64,000 nucleotides of DNA from Tamarix chinensis (lineage: Eukaryota > Streptophyta > Magnoliopsida > Caryophyllales > Tamaricaceae). Under the pieces are notes generated by a model. It saw only the letters and a program-made list of their open reading frames with translations, was not told where the DNA came from and ran no database searches. The stretch covers positions 26,307,590-26,371,589 of the forward strand of contig CM060180.1 of the NCBI GenBank assembly GCA_030549775.1, written 5' to 3'. The position numbers and the translations under genes are program-made. Below are positions 37,851-50,565 of the stretch, one piece after another. The stretch's first letter is position 1. Each line of letters begins with the position of its first letter.

Positions 37851-38660
37851 ATGTTATCATACATAATTACAAATAAAAAAATAAAAAATAAAAAGGTGGT
37901 TAAAATAATTAATGCAAATTATATTAAAACATTACTTTAGTAAGTTGTTCATCATATACCAAATATATATATATAGAAAGAGTATCTTGTGCGAACTATT
38001 TTTACTGTACAAACATAGGAATGATTTTCAACCATTAGATCTAAAATATCAGACGGTTGAAAATGCATCCCGTGTTTGGCTCTTTATTCCCCACCCCCTG
38101 TCTACCACTCTGTCCCGCCTCTCTGTCCTGACCCCCCGACTCTCCCTGTCTCCCTATCTCCCTCGCACCTCCGTCTCCCTCTCTCCCATCGCACCTCCGT
38201 CTCCCTCTCTCTATCGCGCCACTCGTCTCCCTCTCTCTATCGCCATTTCTGCCCCTGTTCACTTCGACCAGACCTCACCTTCTTCATTCTACCCGTCTTG
38301 ACTTCCACCGCCACATAGCAGACGCGGACAAGCACCATCAGTGGCGTATATATATAAAGGATTCCTTTGTATCTTTTATCCTTGCATACCGAACAAGGAG
38401 GATGAGAAAAAAATTCTCCCTTTATCTATTCCCCCCTAATTATTTCTCCTTTATTCATTTTCCCTTTATCCATCTCCCTCGTACCAAGCACATCCTAAGA
38501 GAAAAATGTTACCCTTTTTTTTAGGGTACATCGGGGGACCCTGGATACCAGGGAGAGGGGAACTCGGTGCACTAGGTGCGGCTTGATCCTGCGACCAAAC
38601 ACTTCATATAACAATAGGGTTGAACCATTAGTACGACGGGAAAACCGTAAGAAACTGTTA

Positions 38661-39127
38661 GGCTCCGTTTGATTTATAAAAAAATGTCATGGAAAAGGAA
38701 AATGAAAAGGAAAAAAATGAAGGAAAGAAAATAAATGAAATTAACTTTCTTTCACTTATTTGGTTGTTAGAAAAAAATTCTATGGAAAATAATTTTTTAG
38801 AAAACAATTTTGGTGTAAAGGCAAATGAAAATAGTGATATATATAATGAAAAATAAAGATAAAAGAGATAGAATATAATATTTGAGAACTATATTAATAA
38901 TGTATGAAAGCCACAAAAGTCATGTTTCAGGCCAAAATATTATTTTCCATAGATTTTCTTTCGGTTTCCTCACTTTTTTGTGAAGAAACCAATGCAGCAT
39001 ATATTTCTTAACCTTTTTCTTTGTTATTTTCTTTACTCCACTTTTTCTCTGCAACCAAACACATCAAAAATATTTTCTTCTAATTTTCTTTCCTTTTCTT
39101 CTTACTTTCTTCAAACCAAACACACCA
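38661..39127. mobile_element. Tourist-like MITE, 467 bp, TTA duplication
   Basis: Left end GGCTCCGTTTGATTTATAAA and reversed right end TGGTGTGTTTGGTTTGAAGA, with AAAGGAAAATGAAAAGGAAA facing its complement-like TTTTCTTTCC tracts. Flanked by TTA at 38658-38660 and 39128-39130. No coding sequence. Confidence 0.6.
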
Positions 39128-39130
39128 TTA

Positions 39131-40367
39131 CTCTAAAAGTGTAATTTTCTCATCATTATATCACTAAAGATGGACCAAATGCAAACAATCTTATCCAAAG
39201 ACGTTTGACTTGTATGCATGCGGTGCTTTGGAAAAGAAGGAATTTCTAAAACGAAAGAGAATTTCATAAAATAACCATGATGAAGGGATTAGTTTTGAAA
39301 CTTGTTTAGTTATAAATTATTTTATTGGATAAACGTAAAAAAGAATTTGATCAAATAAGAATCCACAAAATTCACTTGTTTTAAATATTTTAGTATAGAA
39401 AGTTTTAATAGATATTTTTTACAATGACTTGTGTTTGTTTAATTAATTCTGTGTAACCTTAGAATTAACGAGACGAAGCTCATTTAATAGACACGAATAT
39501 ACCTAAACATATATACCCTCCCCCTTGGTGTTTAACTCTAAAATGTATATAACCCATGTGTGCCCCACACGCACAAAAAAAGGTGATGGTTTTAATTAGA
39601 AACAAGACTCCATTTTAGGCATTGTTCGATAAATTAAAATATAATTTAAAATGATGTATATTGATATTTTTATGCACGTATTTTAATATTAATTAATTAA
39701 TTGAAAATTACTTTATAGTAATTTGTGATAAAAAAAACATAGGATTTTAAAATGTTATAAAGAAAAATAATAATTAGGTGTTATATTATTTAAAATTAAT
39801 GAATAATATGATTAGCCAAACACATAATAAGATATTATGAGACGGTACGGGTGGGTTAAAAATAACATGATCAGAACAGAGGGGAAGAGGGTGGAGTATG
39901 GGCATATGATCCTCCTCGGAATTGAGATGGAAAAAATAGTTCAATATATTACGTTTCTTGTATTTGGATTGAAGAATGTCACTGTACAAAAATATATTTA
40001 TTTTTTAATCATTGTTCGTAGTAAATGAACGTTCTTCTAAAAAAAAATTAAAATAAATCAATCGGTTCCAAATATACAATATAATGAATGTAAGATAAAA
40101 CCATCTTTCCCAATTTCCACACCATGACCTTAATTTATACCAACGCCCCTTAGACATCTCGAAAGGTCCAAGTTTCGTACGACAACTTAAATAAATCTCA
40201 CCATCTAGGCATTTTATCCAGGTTTTTATTTTGTATTATTATTACTATTGAAAGGAAGTTCGTAATACAAAGTGTCATATAAGTCTCATGAACACCGTAA
40301 AAGAGCAAATTTTGTTATGCACCTGACTGACCTTGTAAGCTGTACCAGGAGTGCATATTAGTAATAT
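39131..40367. other. AT-rich spacer, possible MITE remnant
   Basis: A short element may lie between TTAGGCATTGTTCGATAAA (39,615) and TTAGCCAAACACATAATAAG (39,812), whose ends are weakly inverted. No gene seen. Confidence 0.4.
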
Positions 40368-40370
40368 TTA

Positions 40371-40581
40371 GGACTTTTTTGGTACGGGGGTAATAAGGAT
40401 GGAAAAAATTTCCTCTTATTTTATGTCTTTTATATCAATTATTTAATAATAATAATAATCATAATAATACTTTTAATGAAACATTCATTTTAGATTTTTT
40501 TTTAATTTTAATTATACTATATAAAATATGTAAAGTATGGAATAATTTTTCCGCCTCTATTACCTCGTACTAAACGAGCAC
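40371..40581. mobile_element. PIF/Harbinger-like MITE copy 2, TTA duplication
   Basis: 211 bp. Left GGACTTTTTTGGTACGGGGG and reversed right GTGCTCGTTTAGTACGAGG, flanked by TTA at 40368-40370 and 40582-40584. Confidence 0.8.
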
Positions 40582-40584
40582 TTA

Positions 40585-41984
40585 AGCAGAAAAAATAACT
40601 TCCAACACACTATTCATGCATTAATGGATTGATGCTTTTTCTCCTTTGGACTAATGTCTACTTAAGCTTCGATTGATATGTTTTCTTTCTTTGGGTTGAT
40701 GTTTTATTATTACATTTATTATAATTAATAACGATATTTGTAATGATAAAATAATTATAATAATAGTTATAATAATTTTTGAAATTATATTTATAATAAT
40801 TATAATTTAAAACCAAAATAATTAAAGTATATTAAATTTACTATAACTTTTATTATTATTTTGTACATCGAGAATGCCTTCAAGATGCAGTCGGGTGCAT
40901 AATATTCATATTGTCATAATGGTGTAGATATATTGAGAAAGGATTATTCGAATCGAAAACTCTAGCTAATATCCAGCTCTACCCTCAACCATTAGACCGT
41001 AGCTTTATTGATTGGAATACGATAATATTAGTTGATCCAAAACAATTCTTTATTAGCTTATCCTCGTGTATTCAGGAGCGTAGAGAATTGTCTCTTGTTT
41101 TATCTTTACTTTACTTTTGTATTTCACATGATAGCCTTTTTCATATATATTGTTTTTATTTCCTATTCGTAAGTTAGTTGTCTAGCTAATGATATTGAAG
41201 TACGAAACTTCCGTTTGATAAGCCGACTCTATCCTGAAAATGTATTTTTTATTTTTTATATCACCCTTTATCTAAAATACACACAAATATGCTTTATAAT
41301 TATTATTTTTAAATATATATATCCCCCCCCCCCCACGGGGAGTGACCTTGGCTAATGAGACGTTCCATGCATGCCCTTGGCCACTTGCACACATTTTCCA
41401 CTCACGCTTCCTGATTCAATATTTGTCGGTCTTGTCTATACCAACCATGCACATTCGTGTACAAGAAAGTTAATTACGAATACGATGAACTTTAACTAAA
41501 AAACGAATATGCCAATTAAATTTCCTTTCACCACAACACTGTGATCCTACCATTCAGTAGGTTGATAATAGTCTTTTAGTGCATGCATGCCGGCCTCATA
41601 GTGATGTCATGCCATCGAAAAAAGTCGTTCATTTTGTACAATTTCCTAGTGATTAATCTCTTTGCCCGTTCTTCCACAAAGTCTTATATGTGTATAAAAT
41701 AGTATTTTACTTAATTTGATTTAGTATTCCATAGTTCTATGTTGATTTTGCTATTATCATTATTGAGCCATCCTGTTGGTGTCGTTATCATTTTCGTTGA
41801 TAAGGAAACTGCTCTCTTAGTCTAACGAAGTTTGAAGGAAATCGCCGTAAACCACAAATTCTTTGTACTTTTATGAAGTCTTTATCTATGTGCATTCTCT
41901 CAAAAGCAAGTTAGATTCTCTAAAGTATATTCTGATAAGGTATACCCCGAATGCCACCAAATAAAAATCAGCATAGATGTACAA
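40585..41984. other. AT-rich spacer, no gene
   Basis: A ten-base C run lies near 41,325. No domain or element end was recognised. Confidence 0.5.
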
Positions 41985-43420
41985 ATTGCTTCTTCTTCTT
42001 CTTCTTCTTCTTTTGATAAGTAAAACCACACAGAAACACAAGATGACAACAAATCTAGCCTTAAGCGTCATTGCTCAGGTCTAGCTCCGCAAAGCGCCAC
42101 CCCTCCGCTCAAAAACAAAGAACATAGAAAACAACATGCAGCCACCCATACGAAAGCACTAGACACATTTCCAAAAACAGAAACAAAGCAAAGCAAAATG
42201 TCATGTCCATCTGACAGCTCAACACCCTAACCCATAGGCATCAGGCCCTATAACAAACACCCATACTCTCAATGCAATATGGGATGGACAAAGCGGCCAC
42301 AAGAAACCTTCGATGTCACCAAGAAGATGGTACACCTTCTAATGAGCTGCTAATGAATGAACCATACAAAAAGGAACCTGCTACAGCCTCCCCGATGATA
42401 GCTACTAGGAACCACCCTGACATAACTCAGACAGGCCATCGCCATAGAGCTAAGACGATTAAACCAGACTGGAAAGTCCCACCCACAAAACTCCAACAGT
42501 TACTCCCAAATGTTTCTGCTTTGTTCTACCCAATTTGATGGAGAAACCCACAACTAAATCCCATCGTCTTAATAAGAGTGAACATGTAAGCCAAACACAA
42601 TACCAGCAACACCACTTGGAGAATCCCCCGGCAAGAGCTAAAGCGGTGCCCAAGCCCACAAATGACACTAGTAGCATGGCTAACACATCTAAAGACACAC
42701 CTATAACAGCAAAGACCAAGAGGCAAAAGATGAGCCCACATGTTAAAAGAACACACACAAGCTACAAGTGACATGAATCACACACCACAACTAAGAAGAC
42801 ACCAAAGCAAGCCAACCCTTCCCTGTACACATGGGAAAAAAACATAGACACCCAAGTCAGGAATCAGTTAGGACTAAGAGAAGGACCACTCATCCAACTG
42901 CACCACAAGGTAGGTGATGCAACACCCGCAAGACTCCAACAAACAACACGTGACATAGGTTCATCATCCTTCTTGTCTGGTATCTAGATGGCTTACAAAA
43001 AGTTAGCACTGCATTGGTCTGACAATATTAAAGGCGATGTCATTAGCACTAAGACTAGGATTTTCTTTCCAACCCCTACTCCAATACGCTACTTTCCATT
43101 TGACACTCCAGAAGATCCTAGTCCATTGATCATTGCACCTCTTCTCTTTAGAACACTACTCTATTCCTTGTTTCCCAGATGGTGGATATAATGGCAAAGA
43201 AGCGTGCCCGCCAGATTTCTTCCTTAGAATCCCACAGACCATGCTCTTCCAAGCTTCCTAAACATCCCTTGTGTTCTTTGGCATGCACATACCTCATACC
43301 GCACTTTGGAGGTAATGGGGTGGTGCAAAAAAAAGATGGTTCACAATTTCTACACCATCTTTGTAAAATGGACACCCACTATCTTCCTCTACTATAATAT
43401 ACAACCTCACCAACTAAATT
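41985..43420 (-). pseudogene. LINE 3' fragment: end of reverse-transcriptase ORF and 3' region
   Basis: The minus strand from about 43,415 reads CPFYKDGVEIVNHLFF, the zf-RVT domain at the end of plant L1-type ORF2. After a frameshift it continues with EEIWRARFFAIISTIWETRN (43,148-43,210 region), the conserved WxxRN helix. About 1.1 kb of non-coding sequence follows to TTTTACTTATCAAAAGAAG, a common plant LINE 3' end, next to a GAA repeat (41,991-42,013). The 5' part is missing. Confidence 0.75.
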
Positions 43421-44140
43421 GCTTTATATGATAGAACATATTATAAGATGTCAAATATATATATGATAATTATAAATGTCTTTGTATCTCAATGAATAAC
43501 TTATGTGTTAAAATAACTAAAGAGTTTAGGTTCGAACCTTAAGGGAGTCGTGCATATAGAAAGGGAGGTTCAAGCAACACATGAAAAATGGTGCAGCATG
43601 TTGCGTCAAGTAGCCCAATTTGAATTTTTTTTAGATAAAGTAGGTTGTATGAAGTTCTTTATATTATCTGATATCCAAATCGATCTAAATAAAAAAAAAT
43701 TTATAATTATCAAACAAGATGAGTATATTTGATAAATTGTAATAATATCATTATTCATATCCATAATTAGCATATATGTTTTTCTGAATATTATCGTTAT
43801 ATGATATTAAAGTAGAGATATCAAGAGTTATTATCTTTGATTAATTACAATAACATCATTATTCAATATCGACAGAATGTTAGTTATCTAAATTATATAA
43901 TTTTAATCGCATAATATCATTATCAACATTGATAATATACAAGATATCACATATTTTTAGAAGACATATTTTTTCTTTTAATTTTATAAGGCCATAGAAT
44001 TGAAATGTTTTTCTTTCCTAATATTTTTGAAACTTAATCATTAAAGGATTGGAAATCTTTCTATCATAAAATGCATGCATGTTACCTATTAGAGGACAAA
44101 ATTCTTTCTATCATAATATCTAAGCCATTAAAAGAAAATG
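43421..44140. other. AT-rich spacer
   Basis: A TTAGGTTCGAACCTTAAGG palindrome near 43,527-43,545 resembles a tRNA B box, but no complete SINE could be drawn around it. Confidence 0.4.
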
Positions 44141-44143
44141 CTT

Positions 44144-44376
44144 GGTGCTCATTTGGTATGAGGGTAATAGGAGTAAAAAAAATAGCCCCTTAATTTATAT
44201 ATCTAATACATTATAATTATAATTAAAAAAAATTTGGACGAATACCCATTTTAGATCTTTATTTGATCTAAAATGGGTATTTCATTAAAAACATTTTTAT
44301 TATCAATAAATAATTGATCTAAACAACACAAAATAGGGTTTTTTTCACCCCTATAACCCTTATACCAAACAAGCCC
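44144..44376. mobile_element. PIF/Harbinger-like MITE copy 3
   Basis: Left GGTGCTCATTTGGTATGAGG and reversed right GGGCTTGTTTGGTATAAGGG. Flanking triplets CTT and TTA differ. Internally it has facing ACCCATTTTAGATC and GATCTAAAATGGGT arms. Confidence 0.7.
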
Positions 44377-45389
44377 TTAGTAAGATTTTTTTCTCTGTCT
44401 TGCTATTCCCAAGATAGCCATATGATATCAACTAATAAAGTTGAGTTATTTAAATTTATGTAATATAATTTAATTAGGTATTTTTTTTTATAAGTTGTAT
44501 GCGCAATTTTTGTGAATAAGTGTTGTGGAAGGTTTAAATATACACTATAAGAATAAAATAAAATGGAAAAATAAAACTATTATAGATTATTTTTTATCGA
44601 TATTAAATTATCATTACTAGTAGATTAATAATAAGATTTATTATCAGTGATATTTTTGTCGGAATTATGTTTATTACTAACGATTTTAAGATGTTCGTTT
44701 TCTAAAAAATTAAATTTGAGACTCTTATTACCGGTGATAAGATTTTAAAATTTGAACTCAAAAAATTTGAATACCAACAACTTTATCTACGGTAATAGGC
44801 TTATTACTGATGATTTTAGGTAAAAAAAATTTACTTTTTTGTGAAACCTTATCTTTATTAATATGCATATTATCAATTAATTTAGCTCTAAAAGCTTTTT
44901 AAGAAGCCTTATTACCAATGATTTTATCCTTGATAATAAGCCTTTTTATTTACGAAAACTATAATATATGCAACAATAATATGAATATATTATATATAAT
45001 AAAAAGTATAAATAACATTTTAAAGTTGAATGTTGTTATGGAAATATAATTTATAAAACAAATATAATATTATTACAACTAACTTGTTTGAAATAACATA
45101 AAACCTAAAAACCATATGCATCTTGATATTGATTAGATGGTGAAGGCGAAAGGGCTTCAGTCCATTGGACCATGAAAGCTTTGATTTGTCATAATTTTTC
45201 CTCTTGATGCTCATATTTTACTTGTTGTTAGGCTAGAAGTCTATTCATTTATTTTTGGCTTTTCTTTACTCGAGTTTTTCATTTTTAATCTTCTAGTGGA
45301 TTAGTATGCATCCAACTTAGGTGAGAAGCATAACGACTTGAACCTTCCATTACAAGCCTATGCGTCACACCTTTCTCGTGTCTTGAATA

Positions 45390-46284
45390 TGTAGCACGCC
45401 AATTCTTAGGACTTAATAATTTTTTTTATAGAATTAAGTGTGAAAGTTAAAACCATAAAAATGAAGGGTGTTACCCACACATGGTACAAGTCTAATTTCC
45501 TCTACCATTCACATACCAAGTGCTAAGGCTAAAATAATTACTCCGCTTAAATTAATAACATGATTAAAAGAAACAAAATGAAAGAGATCGGATAAATATC
45601 ATGCTAAGTAAAAGCAACATCAGAGGTTACAAAACTTAAGAGAGAGAAATATAGGAGGACAAAAGGGGGGAGTAGGTGGAAGGGTACTATTTGGTTGAGG
45701 GAAATGTAGAGGGGAAATGAGGGTTGTGCGATCGGGGAAGAAGCAGAGGCTGGTATGTGAGTATGTATACATATATATATAATGCAGAGGAGTTTTTGGT
45801 TCTAGATAAGAAAGGAGAAGAAAGGAGGTGTTGTGTGTATGTATATATTTACATGCAGAGTGAGTGGAGTAAGGGTGATGGTGATGGGGAATGGTTCGGA
45901 AGAGGGTGAGAGGTGAAAGGTATGGGCCTTGCATGAGGTAAGGAAAATGCAGGGAGAGTGGTCAGGGAAGAAGAAAAGAATGAGACACTAGCAAGAGGTA
46001 ATTAGGGGGTAAAAATAGCAGCGTAGGGTAGAAATAAAAATATTTACTTTTAGATTTTAGATAGATTAGGGTATCAGATAAATTATATAATGTAAAAATA
46101 ATTAGGCCTAGAATATGTTTAACAAAAAGGAAAGAGGTAAATAAATTGCAAAAAAAAAAAGAGAATATATTCGGGTTATGAGTCAAAGGTTAAAAATAAT
46201 AAGTAGGTCAAGGTTTAATGATTAGTTTTGAATAAAAAGCCTAGACACCCTAAAACAAATGTTATGAAATTTTAGGATATTATA
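45390..46284 (-). mobile_element. Internally deleted LTR relic (reverse) of the long-LTR family
   Basis: It starts TGTAGCACGCCAATTC and has the landmark CCAAGTGCTAAGGCTAAAAT near 45,520. A GA-rich zone runs 45,640-45,990 and it ends GGATATTATA. Flanking GAATA and AAATG match at 3 of 5 positions, so an eroded duplication is possible. At 0.9 kb it lacks most of the middle of the LTR. Confidence 0.5.
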
Positions 46285-47057
46285 AAATGACAACCTAAGA
46301 CTTCTTTGAATATTGGTTCTTCATCAACTTCTAGAAGTGTAAGATCATCTACAACAACATTGCTAGAAGATATCTATGGCAATGTTTCCTCCATATTCCT
46401 TAAAATTTTATTACGTGCATGTTTAAGAAAAGCTAGACATATATTACACAAAATATTAACAATATTATAGTTAGTTACATATAACTAACTTACAAAATTT
46501 TCCTCGGTCTAGGGAGTGATCCATTTGTTATTCTAAAAATAATTTTTTCTACAGGTATCGATTGCAAGTAATAGTTTTTCTATTTATGAATAAAGCTATA
46601 TAATTTTAAAATAAAATTTAATACATTAAAATACCTTCTTATAGCAATACTAATGAAAAAAAAAGAATAAGAATCAAAAGTTCAAATACCTTCTTATAGC
46701 GATATTTATGACAACGAATATGTATTGTGACAAGATGTAGTGGTATGTTTTATCCTATTTATAGTATATATTTTTTCCGACAAAGCCTGCACCAACAAAA
46801 AAAAGTAATAAGTTCATAATCAATTTTATTCAACTTCTATACCAAGTTTTAATTTTACTTTTTACTCTATTTAGCTCTACGAACTTATATAGTGTATGCA
46901 TGCTTATGAATTAGGTGTCCTTATTGGAAGGATACTTTGTTACCTTCATGCGCTAGTACAACCAAGGTTCCTTTGTGTGTGTGGATTGATAGTCAATAAG
47001 ATACTGTGTTGCATTAGGTGTCGGTATGATTGAAGTATCTTAGTATCTCTGTGATGA

Positions 47058-48091
47058 TGTGACATCCATTCGAGTAAATAAAAATAAAAATGATTATTGT
47101 TGGATTGGTTGATAGTAGCCTTTGTACCTACTTGTGGTTCGGTAGCAACATTTGCACCTACCTATGGTTTGGTAGTAGCATTTGTGGGCATATGTAGTTT
47201 GATAGTAGCTTTTGTGTCTACTTGTGGTTTGGTAGTAGCCTTCATGCTTACCTGTTGTTTGATAGTAACCTTCATGCCTACTTGTTGTTCGGTAGCAGCC
47301 TTTGTGTCTACCTATGATGTTATAGATTTTTATTGGTCTTGTGTCTGTGAGCCTATTTATGAAATTATGGGATTTATTGGTATTGATAATAAGATATGTG
47401 ATCGCTACTATTGTTATGGTTTTAGGTTGATGTTGGTTCTAATCATTCTTCAAAGAGAATGCCTTAGATGTTTGTTGTGTAAGTATCATCATGTTTAGAT
47501 AAACGCACATGAGTAGTATATGGCATTGGTGGTATTAGGCTATCTTATATGGTTATCGTATTTCAATCATTGCATGTACAATTTGATGTGTTATAGCATG
47601 TATTGCGGTAATGCCTTATGTGTATTCCATGATAGTTTTTCATATCAGTTTGGTATAATGGATTACTCAATACCGTTGTACTTAATGGTTCCTTTCATGG
47701 GTCCCTAATTATTGAATGAGCAGTGGTCTTTGTAAGTCAGCTTATGGGTTTAATTGAAAGCTAGTAATTTAGGTTGAAAGTAGGACTATCTGATGTCCTT
47801 TTCGGTATCTTTGATTCTGGATGTATTTGGACACTCATGTCCTCCTGTACCTTTTCTCTCATTTGAGTTTTGTAATTGCTAATGTTGTTTATTTTCAAAA
47901 CAATATAAATCTCATAATTGTGTTATTAATTTAAGTGGAGTAATGAGTTTAGCCTTAGCATTTGGTATGAGAATAATAGAAAAAATCGGACTTGTACTAA
48001 GTGTTGCAATAATACCCTTCGCTTTTATTGTTTTAGTTTTCACACTTAACTCTTGAAATAAATTTTCAAATCTTAAAAATGGAGGTGTATA
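47058..48091 (+). mobile_element. Internally deleted LTR relic (forward)
   Basis: It starts TGTGACATCCATTCGAG. It contains a 30-bp tandem block (47106-47315) and the landmark CTTGTACTAAGTGTTGCAAT near 47,991, and ends GGAGGTGTATA. The flanking pentamers do not match, so boundaries are approximate. Confidence 0.5.
47106..47315. repeat. 30-bp tandem repeat, 7 copies
   Basis: The unit is a variant of GGTAGTAGCCTTTGTGCCTA plus ten bases (ending near CTTGTGGTTT). The 30-bp period is exact, so one frame translates into a 10-residue periodic peptide. There is no sign that it is a real protein. Confidence 0.9.
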
Positions 48092-49405
48092 TTATCTTCT
48101 ATTTGTAAGACTTAAGTTATTATTATGACCAATTCTACGTTTCCTAGTTATAATTCTATATTATGTATATTCATATTAAATGTTAGAATAATTTTTTAAT
48201 ACTAGTATCATTAATATACTATTTTAAAAAAATTATTATAATGTAAAAATAATGCATATTAAATGATTGAGATTTTTTTATATTTTAATCTCATTAATTG
48301 CTCTCTAATGTTGCATATATATAATAATTTTTTATTTTTTAAAACTACACAGTCCTTTTTGCTCTACTATTATATAAGGATCTAACACATAAAATTAATT
48401 AATATTAAAGCATCAAGCCTTTTATATATATTATATTCATTAATGACTCTCTAAAGTTAATGTTTATTTATTTTTACCCAAAATAAATAAAATTATGGAT
48501 TAATCATTAAATGGTATAACTATGCCCAATTCATTTATATTAACTTTTTTACCTTCAATTTTTTACACTAACTAGTAAAATTAAGATTTTTTGTGTAAAG
48601 TATCTTCACTCATGAATATTTTGATTATTATCAACAACATCAGATAAAAGTAGACATTCAATGAGAATTAAAAATAAAAATATTGACCATTGACAGATGA
48701 CTAAAGAATGATTCCCAGTGTGGACCAAGTAATATCATCCCCAAATCTTTGATCTCATGTCACCTCTTCATGTGAACTAGGCGCTAATGAAGTTATAGTG
48801 GTCACAACTATCAACAATCATGACAAGTATAAAAGTCTATTTCATGCATACCTATATATATTTTTTCTTCCAATTCAAATTATATACTTGCATAGTTTAA
48901 TCAGATCCATAATATTTAGGTTCTTGTACAACTATTAATTCTTTTATATTGATTAATCATTGTCAACATTAAGGGAATAAATAAAACGGTGTTGTTTTGT
49001 TTTGACTCTAAAAAAATAAAAATTCCTTAATACCGAGGAAGAAATCTACGATAATAAGGATCAATCGTTGGTATTAAGAAATTCTGGTCAAAAATATACC
49101 TTATTATTGGCGAACTTATTGTCGGTATCAAGAATTTATCTTCACAATTTTTTTGAAAAAAAATATATATTATTCCATGAATTTTTAGGAAAAAAAAAAA
49201 ACTGGCAAAAAAATTTGCCACCAACTTTATACCTACGGTAACATCGTCGGTAATAAGTATCACCTGCAATTTTTACAAGCAAAAATAGATTTGTGCCATG
49301 ATTTAATACCGACAAATAATTGTCGGAGTAAAGCAGTTTTACCGATGATTATATATCATGAGTATTAAAATCGCCCATGTTTAGAGTTTACTCTTTGTAG
49401 AGATA

Positions 49406-50136
49406 GAATGGATTATGAATTAAATTTAATAGTTTAATAAAAATAATTCAAAACGAACAAAAACAAGTTGAAAGGCTTATTGGAAAAATACAGCTAAGAA
49501 TTGATTTAATGTGTAGTTTTCAATTAGATAAACAATATTAATTAACAAATAGAATATTAATTGGTGTGCTCGTCTATTTTATTTATTTATTAATTAATTA
49601 TTATCGTATCAATTAGAGTAGTTCGTTTCATATCATTAATATACACTATTCTAATTATTGAATTTCTCCACCAGCACTCCTAAATTTCAGTGGTTAGGGG
49701 GATATTATATATCATAGAAAGTGACTCCCTTCCCTTTTATTTTATCAGGGTCGTCCGTTGAATCGCAAAAATATTTGTATTCTTCAATTATCGAGTGTGA
49801 ACCACTCTTACCCAACGACATACATAAAACGAAGCGAAGGACTTCAACATTGAGAAAGTTTAGAATATCAATGGTCAAATTAATCTGGAATTGAATTGAA
49901 TTGACTTTCTAGCAAATTCATGCCGGCTGAGTATAGTACTACAATATTCGGGTTCGGGTATACACTTAATGTAGAGAAAAGATAAAGAAAAATGTTTTCT
50001 AGTATTTTTGACTATAATTAATCAGTTTTTAACTATATAGTGTTTGGTGATTTTTACACAAAACAACTACGAGGTAGAGATGCGAACGCTGCGTGTATAA
50101 TAAATACAGCAGTATTTTCCTTTTTCCCTTTTTTCT
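49406..50136. other. AT-rich spacer, no gene
   Basis: No recognised element or domain. Confidence 0.5.
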
Positions 50137-50373
50137 GGGCTTGTTCGGTATGGGAGTAATAGGGGTGAAAAATTCTCCCCTATTTTGTATCTTTTATATT
50201 AAGTATTTAATAATAATAAATATATTTTTAATGAAATATCTATTTTAAATCAAATTAAAATCTAAAATAGGTACTTATTATAATAAAAATATTTAATTTT
50301 AGATAGATTATATAAGATATATAAAATATGGGGATAATTTTTCTACCTCTATTACCTCGTACCAAACGAGCAC
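50137..50373. mobile_element. PIF/Harbinger-like MITE copy 4
   Basis: 237 bp with good inverted ends: GGGCTTGTTCGGTATGGGAG and reversed right GTGCTCGTTTGGTACGAGG. Flanking triplets TCT and TTA do not match. Confidence 0.75.
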
Positions 50374-50565
50374 TTACTGCTAAACAAGCATGGATTCTAT
50401 TGATCTTCGTCGGTTTATACATCATATGCTCAGGGAAGCAGTTGGGAATACCCAAAAGTGAAAATAAACAACGCGGTTTACTCCTCATTGAATGAGCAAC
50501 TTTTAACCTGAAATTTCTGGTAAACTGCAATATAGATCTGCACTGCACACCTAACAACGAGGCTT

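Larger units (their letters stand above)
36061..38495. mobile_element. PIF/Harbinger-like element with TAA duplication, carrying a nested hAT-like MITE
   Basis: The left end GGACGTGCTTGGGATGGG and the reverse-complemented right end GGATGTGCTTGGTACGAGGG form imperfect terminal inverted repeats, flanked by TAA at 36058-36060 and 38496-38498. The 2.4-kb length is partly due to the nested element at 36273-37105; a CT-rich tract at 38,090-38,290 may be a further insertion. No transposase is seen. Confidence 0.6.
44543..49402. mobile_element. CACTA-like non-autonomous element with LTR relics inside
   Basis: The left end is CACTATAAGAATAAAA and the reversed right end CTCTACAAAGAGTAAA. The flanking triplets are both ATA (44540-44542 and 49403-49405). 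Both subterminal zones (44,600-44,945 and 49,030-49,375) hold many scattered TTACCGGTGATAAG / TTGTCGGTATTAAG-type motifs in both orientations, the hallmark of CACTA subterminal repeats. No transposase was found; the interior is filled by the LTR relics at 45390-46284 and 47058-48091. Confidence 0.6.

Noticed and set aside
43179..43397. Plus-strand frame opposite the LINE fragment
   Set aside because: The minus strand carries the conserved zf-RVT residues; the plus frame is its shadow.
47053..48096. Solo LTR with target duplication
   Set aside because: Flanks GATGA and TTATC differ; boundaries are therefore approximate.
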